From positions 138,053 to 153,033 of the forward strand of contig CAMPET010000134.1 in assembly GCA_946803715.1 (NCBI GenBank): a stretch of DNA of 14,981 nucleotides, written 5' to 3'. The translations under genes were made by a program, and so were the position numbers. Positions 9,957 through 14,981 of this stretch are shown piece after piece (positions within the stretch are counted from its first letter, which is position 1; every line of letters begins with the position of its first letter). Source of the stretch: Beroe ovata. Taxonomy: Eukaryota > Ctenophora > Nuda > Beroida > Beroidae. The notes beneath the pieces are model-generated. The model did no database searches. It was not told where the DNA came from and was given only the letters and a program-made list of their open reading frames with translations.

Positions 9957-9971
9957 CTATACTTTCCTCAT
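9957..9971 (-). promoter_or_regulatory. Upstream ORF (MRKV) in the USP19 leader
   Basis: On the minus strand, ATG AGG AAA GTA TAG ends 10 bases before the USP19-like ATG and is out of frame with it. It directly follows CTTGCCTAG, a plausible splice acceptor, so a spliced leader could begin with this ATG. Such a short uORF close to the main start could lower translation. Confidence 0.35.
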
Positions 9972-10581
9972 CTAGGCAAGTAACAGCTGTCAGTAAATGT
10001 GTATCATAAATGAAGTCAATAAACAATGATTATTATCAAACAGTTATTATTTACCTTAGAGAGAAGAATCCTACAAAAGAAAGTAAGAACAGGGGCTAAA
10101 TCAACTGGAAATCATGGATAAGGGAACAAAGTTAACAACTGGCAGTTATACTTTACAAATAATCATAGAAAGAGTTATTTGTTATTTATTGTATCTAAAT
10201 TCCATGCATAGAACTAATGAAATTAAGTCCAATTATTTTATTTTGATAACCAGTGATTCAAGTTGCTGCAAATAGCCAAATACTGAAGAGTGAATCTGAT
10301 TTCTAAGATACCTGGCCCTGCCATTTTCAACCCTTCTTTATTGAGAGATACTACAGTATGAAACTTTTAAATAAGATTGTTTGATTAATAATGAATATTG
10401 TTATTAATGTGAATTGTTATAAAGTTGTGTGAAAACAGCATTTCAATAAGTCCCTACTTTTTACACTTTTACAACAAAAGTAACAATATCACAATGACCA
10501 ATACAAGCAAATTAGAAGTATATCCAGTGCTGATGGGCACAAACACATAGCACACCTGCACACTGACAAATAGAGTTGTTT

Positions 10582-10618
10582 GGCGTCATGGCGATGCTAG
10601 GCCCAGCCTCATGACGCT
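10582..10618. repeat. Short inverted repeat GCGTCATG / CATGACGC
   Basis: GCGTCATG (from about 10583) pairs with CATGACGC (ending about 10617) around a GC-rich loop that contains GGCCCAGCC. A second palindrome, GCGCCATGGCGC, follows near 10640-10651. Both lie at the left edge of the GC-rich block. Confidence 0.6.
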
Positions 10619-10699
10619 AACCGCGAATCTGAAATGGCGAGCGCCATGGCGCCATGCCAGCAAAATAATTTGCGCATTGCGCGCGTGATAAAATTCTCG

Positions 10700-10755
10700 A
10701 CAGGGCCGGGCCCTGTGCCGCGCGCGAGAAACAGAGGTCAGATAAAATCTGACAA
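10700..10755. repeat. CAGGGCCGGGCCCTG palindrome plus a third copy of the fold-back arm
   Basis: A 15-bp palindrome (CAGGGCC-G-GGCCCTG, about 10700-10714) is followed at 10718-10749 by a sequence resembling the right arm of the fold-back at 10861-10891: CCGCGCGC, then AGAAACAG, then CAGATAA. The word GATAAAATCTGAC near 10741 is echoed by GATAAAATTCTCGAC near 10687. Confidence 0.6.
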
Positions 10756-10828
10756 CGCGACGCCGGCTATCATCACTGATCAACGACCACATTGCAAATA
10801 TAGAGCTATTTTATTTTTCCTGGATGTC

Positions 10829-10891
10829 ATGTTATCTGTCCACTGTTTCTTGTGCGCGCGCCGCGCGCAAGAAACAGTGAACAGATAACAT
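10829..10891. repeat. Fold-back element with 24-bp arms and a CG-alternating core
   Basis: The left arm (10829-10852, starting ATGTTATCTGT) and right arm (10868-10891, ending ACAGATAACAT) are reverse complements at 23 of 24 positions. Between them lies TGCGCGCG-CCGCGCG, which nearly extends the stem. The DNA or its transcript could form one long hairpin. Nothing in it codes for a known protein. Confidence 0.85.
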
Positions 10892-11500
10892 CCGCCGAAT
10901 TTCATTTAACATTCGATTATAACATTTCTCATTCTGATAGTAAATTGTTGTCAGGCGATGCTAAACCGCTGATGCAAGGCGCAAAGTTTGATATACTTCA
11001 TCAAACAGTTGTAAACTATTGCTACAATGCTACTGTCATCAATTATCCTCATTGCATTCCAAAGTTAATAATTGTATGCAAGTTATATATGGGTATGCAA
11101 GTTATGTATGGGTACCTTGAAAAAAGTTACTATGATGCTAATTTTTGAGAATGCCACTGAATATTTGAGTTGATTTTATGTCAAAATCATTCTATTCTAT
11201 ATTCTATATTTAAAAAGTATATATCAGTTGCTGTCATGGGTTTGTATTTCAAGGAATCAGAACCTATCATGACATTGACAGGCAATCCAGTCAGCAGTTT
11301 TGAGTTCGCAAATTTTTACTAACACTGTCTTCAAAAATCAGAACTGAGTTTCATTTACTTGCATTATTCATGCCATATCTGAACTTTGAATCATATTGTA
11401 TATTGATGGTCAATGACTCCATATTGAACAAATTTAAATTCATCTCTTCCATGTTGCAGGGAATTGAAACCCAGTAACCAGTTCTTTTTTCAATTCTTAG

Positions 11501-12706
11501 GGTTTGTGAAAGGTTCTTTCTACATGGGTGGTGATGGTGGTTCAATTCCAAGGAGATGTGAAATGGTGAAGGAGAAGAAAGAGCCAGAAAAGAAGAACAA
11601 AGATCAAGATATGGTTGGAAAGTGGCAGCACTGTGCATTAAGTGGACAAGCTCTTGTTGAACCAATTCTTTCCTGTCGTTTAGGAAGGTAGCTCAAAGTC
11701 AATACTTTTACCACTTGAACTGGAAATACAGTTCATTCATCTTCATGTGGATTCATATTACAATTGTTATCAGGCTTTACAACAAAGAAGCAGTGATAAA
11801 TCATATTCTTGACAAAAGTTCTAAGTCTCATATCAAAAAACTTGCTGTAAGTCTATTCTGTTTATAGTTGCTGCTAAATTATGAGTTAAGAAATTATTTT
11901 TACCTTTCTTATCTCAATCTATGTTCCAACAGGATGTTTCAGAGTTAAAATTGACAGTCAATCCTAATTTTGTTGGAGAAATTCATGCAGATTCCTATAT
12001 TGATCATTACACTGCTCCATATATCTGTCCTATCATTGGCTTGGAGATGAGTGGCAAGTACAGGTATGCCATGGCATCACAGCATTATTCTGATGAAATG
12101 AATAACTGTAGCTTCTTGCCATTCTCTCCAATATCGAATGTTGACTGTTATTTCAGATTCATATTCAACTGGGCTTGCAAATGTGTGATATCAGAAAAAG
12201 CTACAATAGAGGTCCCATCAGAAACATGCCATCATGTAAGCACTCTCCTTGCATTCATAGTTTGATTTCAGGTGATTGGATTCGGTTAGAATTAAGAAGC
12301 ACGATACTTCATATTGTATCTTCTCATCTTTCAGTGTGGTGGACCAGTTGATAAAGACGATATTATTGTGATAAATGGATCTGAAGATGATATTGCTGAC
12401 CTAACCCAGAGGATAATCCGCAAAAGAGATAAAGCAAAGGAAGAAAAGAAGGCGAGAAAAGATGCCAAATGTGCGGATGGGGAGACAGCAACCAAGAAAA
12501 CTGGGAGTGGCAAAATGAAAGTGAAAAAGCATGCAGCTGATGATGTGACAAACAGTGTTCCAAATAAGAAATTAAAGTCTGATGTAAATTTGAGAGAAAC
12601 CTCAGCAAAGTTTGAAGAAACCGCATCTTATAAGAAACTTTTTCATAAAAATGCAGGCAAAAAGGACAAAGCTCATTGGGTAACATATAACCCATACTAT
12701 AATTGA
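11501..12706 (+). CDS. RTF2: RTF2 (replication termination factor 2)
   Basis: RTF2 is a nuclear protein with two RING-like C2HF2-type folds. In fission yeast it enforces fork pausing; in human cells it must be removed from stalled forks by DDI1/2 and the proteasome. The coding sequence is 11524-11687, 11774-11846, 11933-12063, 12157-12235 and 12335-12706 (819 nt, 272 residues; human 306). All junction phases agree. It starts MGGDGGSIPRRCEMVK, matching the family N-terminus. The first RING-like fold (CALSGQALVEPI, LYNKEAVINHIL) spans about 36-70, and the second (YICPIIGLEM, Cys130/132 in WACKCV, Cys147/150 in CHHCGG, DDIIVING) about 108-165. A Lys-rich linker and the conserved end YKKLF...KDKAHWVTYNPYYN follow. 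ATG 11524 is chosen by homology; TTCAATTCTTAG just upstream (AG 11499-11500) looks like an acceptor, so a 5' UTR intron is likely and 11501 is given as the exon start. Confidence 0.96.
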
Positions 12707-12782
12707 AAGCCTTTTCGGTGGTTATTGGGGTTTCTGAATTCCCTAAACCACAATTTTCAGATCATTGCTTTAAGAATCGAAG

Positions 12783-12788
12783 AATAAA
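12783..12788 (+). promoter_or_regulatory. Polyadenylation signal for RTF2
   Basis: AATAAA 77 bases after the RTF2 stop codon. A second AATAAA at 12894-12899 could serve as a distal alternative site. Confidence 0.65.
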
Positions 12789-12951
12789 GGACTGTAAAGC
12801 ATCAGGGAAACTCACCATTAACATTTCGGAAATGTTGAAAGAGCGAGATTTAAACACATTTCTGACGATTGATGATTGATATTGCTGTTTGAAAATAAAC
12901 TATAAACTGACCAACCATATCATCAACGATTCTGCTTTCTTATGATGGCTG

Positions 12952-12959
12952 TGACGTCA
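12952..12959. promoter_or_regulatory. CRE palindrome TGACGTCA upstream of RCAN
   Basis: A full consensus CREB/ATF site lies between the distal RTF2 polyadenylation signal and the RCAN start. A second identical octamer is at 13247-13254 inside RCAN coding exon 1. Two full copies within 300 bp are more than expected by chance, though only the first is well placed for a promoter. Confidence 0.5.
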
Positions 12960-13076
12960 TTATTACTCGAATGAATTATTACTTGAACGAATTATTTTTA
13001 TGAATTCATCAGAAAAATGTGTTTGATTGAATTTCAAACCTAGTTAAAGATCTTCATCTTATTTACACCTAGAAAA

Positions 13077-14404
13077 ATGTTTACGGTTGGGTACACAGTC
13101 AGCGCTCTCCTCAAATGGTTGCGATGCAGCGAGCCCTCACCCCAAAACGGTCCGAGCAACGTGCTCCTTGCAACACATCTCCCAGCATGGATTATAAAGG
13201 AGGAGAGTAGAGAGGTGTTTGAGGATCTCTTCAGTGTGTATGACAATGACGTCATCATAAACTACATTCCGAGCTGTAGCAGCGCTCGGATTACCTTTTC
13301 CGATATTGTAAGTGTTGAGAAACAATTGAATACTGATACAACGTTACAGCACACCATTAAAGCCCTGTCTCAATTTGGATAGGAAATCTAAGTTTCCTAT
13401 CACTTACAGGATTGTGCTGTTGCGTGCAAGAAGGAATTGTCAGGTCTCCAGATCGATGGTGAGAACAAGTTGAAGCTGAGTTACACCAGTCTAGGCTACA
13501 TTGACAAGCAGCATCTCGAACTTCCTGCAGCCACGAAACAATTTCTCATTTCCCCTCCCTCTTCACCCCCTGTCGGTTAGTAGACGATGGACAGTTACTG
13601 GACAGTTAGTGGACAGTTACTGGACAGTTAGTGGACAATTACTGGACAGTTAGTGGACTGTATTGGTAGGATTAAGCAGTATGGACAGTATTGAAGTGGG
13701 CAGTTTGTGATGCTTATGCGATAGCTCACAGTTTGTTAGAGGTTGTAACTATGTAGTCCTATTGTTGGTATACGAGATGTTGGAACATAAACCGGATGTT
13801 CACACCATACTACCCTCCTATCTCCAGGCTGGGAACCTGTGGTAGAAATGGAACCCCATGTTGATGAGACACTGATTGCTGCTATGGAGAAACTGGGTGG
13901 TCACAACTTGGTGAGTGAGTGTACAAATTGTGTAATGTATACGAAATACATTATACACGGAATACATTGTATACTGTATAGTTTGTGTTATGTATAGTTT
14001 TCCAATCTCACACATACAGTACATGTATGGCACATCTGCTGAATGCTCCCAAATGTTAGTACACACAGTGCGAAGCTGTTACATATAATGCAACTGTGTT
14101 CTTCATCTTAATGTTCAGCTGTTTAAAGTTGTAAAAAGTAATAAATGCAGCGCCCTGCATTTTATTCAGGGGACTCACATACAGCTTGGAATGGTGTATT
14201 TTGCTCGACGGAATATGTTCGACGTCCGTGTGTAGGTATAAGCAAGACACATTGCGCACGTTATTAATCAGAAGTTTACCTGAAAACTGTTATGAATACC
14301 ATCAACCATGTTACTATTACCAGAGTTTACAATGTATGTTTCTACGAGTAACCGTGCCCGATGATACCCGATTAATGGTGGAAGTACACTGTTTTGCTTG
14401 TTGA
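13077..14404 (+). CDS. RCAN: RCAN / calcipressin, regulator of calcineurin
   Basis: Calcipressins bind the Ca2+/calmodulin-dependent phosphatase calcineurin and inhibit or tune it. Exons 13077-13307, 13410-13575, 13828-13910 and 14324-14404 join in phase (561 nt, 186 residues; human RCAN1 197-252). An RRM-like fold comes first: beta1 NVLLATHLP (28-36), helix REVFEDLFSVYD, beta strands VIINYIP and SARITFSD, and KLKLSYTSL in exon 2. The calcineurin-docking signature FLISPPSSPP (122-131) is followed by VGWEPV. The third exon (DETLIAAMEKLGG) matches the human INYDLLYAISKLGP region. The last exon (VTVPDDTRLMVEVHC) resembles the human TDTTPSVVVHVCE region but ends two residues later, so the C-terminal PxIxIT-like segment of vertebrate RCANs is missing. 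The fourth exon is the least certain. No AATAAA follows it, while one lies in intron 3 (14140-14145). Confidence 0.92.
13588..13657 (+). repeat. 22-bp (11+11) minisatellite in RCAN intron 2
   Basis: GGACAGTTACT and GGACAGTTAGT alternate for about 70 bp, giving a 22-bp higher-order period. GTTAGT recurs at 13605, 13627 and 13649. The array starts 13 bases after the actual 5' splice site, which is itself GTTAGT (13576-13581). Confidence 0.9.
13919..13990. repeat. Imperfect palindromic TGTATA-rich tract in RCAN intron 3
   Basis: GTGTAATGTAT and ATACATTATACAC face each other around a short ACGA spacer and can pair imperfectly. The right half (13947-13958) is the reverse complement of GTGTATAATGTA found in DDX28 intron 1 and NSMCE3 intron 4. 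The tract starts close to the donor of intron 3. Confidence 0.6.
14140..14145 (+). promoter_or_regulatory. AATAAA within RCAN intron 3
   Basis: It is the only AATAAA between the third RCAN exon and the window end. If used, it would yield a shortened transcript in which exon 3 reads into the intron and stops after about 30 extra codons. Such AT-rich hexamers also arise by chance. Confidence 0.3.
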
Positions 14405-14947
14405 CAGGATACAGACAATGTAAATTCCATAGAGCACAAGCAGTTGATAATGAACGTCTGTAATGTAGTGTTATACGTGTGGGTATAGATTAATTTCCAT
14501 AAGGTTTCCTCGACTGTTAGGTTTTAATGATGTCCTATTCATGATTCCATTATCATATCTATGTAATGCTACTTCCATAGCTCAAGCAATTATAATGGTT
14601 AAAATCAGGGACATTAGTTGTCATAATGTAGATGTCAGTAAACAGATGTAGATGTTAGTTAACAGAGCGGTGTTAGTGAACAGAGCGGTGTTAGTGAACA
14701 GAACCTGCCAAGTTTTTGGTCATGGGTGGAATGTTGGCTGAACAGTGTACCAGATGATTTACTGATATGTATTTGACTTTTTGAGTGTACTTTCAACGCC
14801 TTTGTGCACAAATAGACGTGTTGTATGCAGGATAAACTTCTTGGCTCATTAGCAATAATGTTTGAATAGGACAAAAATACGGCTTGTATGTTCAGAATGT
14901 AGAACAAAATTTCCGGTTGAAATTTGATGATTCACTATTGACTGTCG

Positions 14948-14948
<1 letters not shown>
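14405..14948. other. Downstream of RCAN: 3' UTR or intergenic DNA
   Basis: No gene can be supported. TTGCTTGTTGACAG just after the putative stop (14402-14404) looks like a splice acceptor, so the 3' end of RCAN may differ from the model. The rest is AT-rich with a short tandem repeat. The minus-strand open frame at 14907-14659 crosses this repeat and has no recognisable domain. Confidence 0.55.
14629..14702. repeat. 18-20 bp tandem repeat downstream of RCAN
   Basis: About four units: two diverged (GTAGATGTCAGTAAACAGAT, GTAGATGTTAGTTAACAGA) and two near-identical (GCGGTGTTAGTGAACAGA). The gradient from diverged to identical units suggests recent copying at the right side. Confidence 0.85.

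Positions 14949-14981
<33 letters not shown>
14949..14981. repeat. (AC)n microsatellite at the window end
   Basis: A perfect AC dinucleotide run of 33 bases continues to the last base. A window ending in such a run suggests an assembly or contig edge. Confidence 0.97.

Larger units (their letters stand above)
9972..11523. other. Head-to-head USP19/RTF2 intergenic region
   Basis: About 1.55 kb separates the two divergent start codons and should hold both promoters. Left (9972-10560) and right (10910-11490) parts are AT-rich with no gene I can support. The centre (about 10570-10900) is sharply GC/CpG-richer with many CGCG words, short palindromes and a fold-back repeat. This could be a bidirectional CpG-type promoter, an inserted element, or both. 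No CS-domain exon for USP19 is visible. Confidence 0.6.
12707..13076 (+). other. RTF2 to RCAN spacer with a CRE site
   Basis: This 370-bp gap holds the RTF2 3' UTR with two AATAAA hexamers and the RCAN promoter/leader. TGACGTCA at 12952-12959 is a perfect cAMP-response element, 118 bases before the RCAN ATG. TTTACACCTAG just before the ATG resembles a splice acceptor, so the RCAN start codon may lie near the beginning of a second exon. Confidence 0.6.

Noticed and set aside
10586-10888. Overlapping Arg/Ala-rich open frames on both strands
   Set aside because: They come from the GC-rich palindromic block, where stop codons are rare; composition follows the repeat.
12363-12695. Antisense 110-residue open frame over the RTF2 last exon
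   Set aside because: It mirrors the Lys/Asp-rich codons of RTF2, and its Leu/Ser/His-rich translation has no family features.
13588-13657. CRISPR-like array
   Set aside because: Direct repeats of 11/22 bp with no unique spacers, inside an animal intron.
1-14981. tRNA, rRNA, transposase, reverse transcriptase or viral genes
   Set aside because: I read both strands for cloverleaf patterns and hallmark motifs and saw none I could support.

Overview
This is nuclear DNA from an animal. The genes are split by short introns (about 86-813 bp) with GT-AG splice sites, and AATAAA polyadenylation signals lie near several gene ends. Products include a centriole distal-appendage protein, a calcineurin regulator, an SMC5/6 subunit and an RTF2 protein. 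Small introns, dense genes, low GC and AT-rich intergenic DNA suit an early-branching or otherwise compact invertebrate such as a sponge. I cannot fix the phylum from sequence alone.

Layout. At 1-69 there may be the last 22 codons of a plus-strand gene. On the minus strand follow, in transcription order from right to left, USP19-like (9946-7554), CEP83 (7060-4854), NSMCE3 (3936-1858) and a DDX28-like DEAD-box gene (1483 to about 122). About 1.6 kb of intergenic DNA (9947-11523) separates USP19 from the head-to-head plus-strand gene RTF2 (11524-12706). RTF2 is followed on the same strand by an RCAN/calcipressin gene (13077-14404). The window ends inside a CA microsatellite.

Exon structures were rebuilt by hand. 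For each junction I matched reading-frame phase, splice consensus and remembered homologous proteins. NSMCE3, RTF2 and RCAN each assemble into full-length or near full-length proteins with consistent phase throughout; CEP83 and USP19 each need one phase-0 join. The DDX28-like gene contains only the N-terminal RecA lobe within this window and has unusual helicase motifs.

The genes are ordinary conserved eukaryotic housekeeping genes and do not form one pathway. NSMCE3 and RTF2 both act in genome stability, CEP83 in ciliogenesis, USP19 in ubiquitin removal, and RCAN in calcineurin signalling. I see no prokaryote-type defence system or new multi-gene system. The less ordinary signals are a GC-rich fold-back element between USP19 and RTF2, a shared GTGTATAATGTA word in three separate introns, an intronic minisatellite that copies a donor-like hexamer, an in-frame 21-bp repeat in DDX28, a USP19 lacking its usual CS and membrane-anchor parts, and a possibly single-lobed DDX28.
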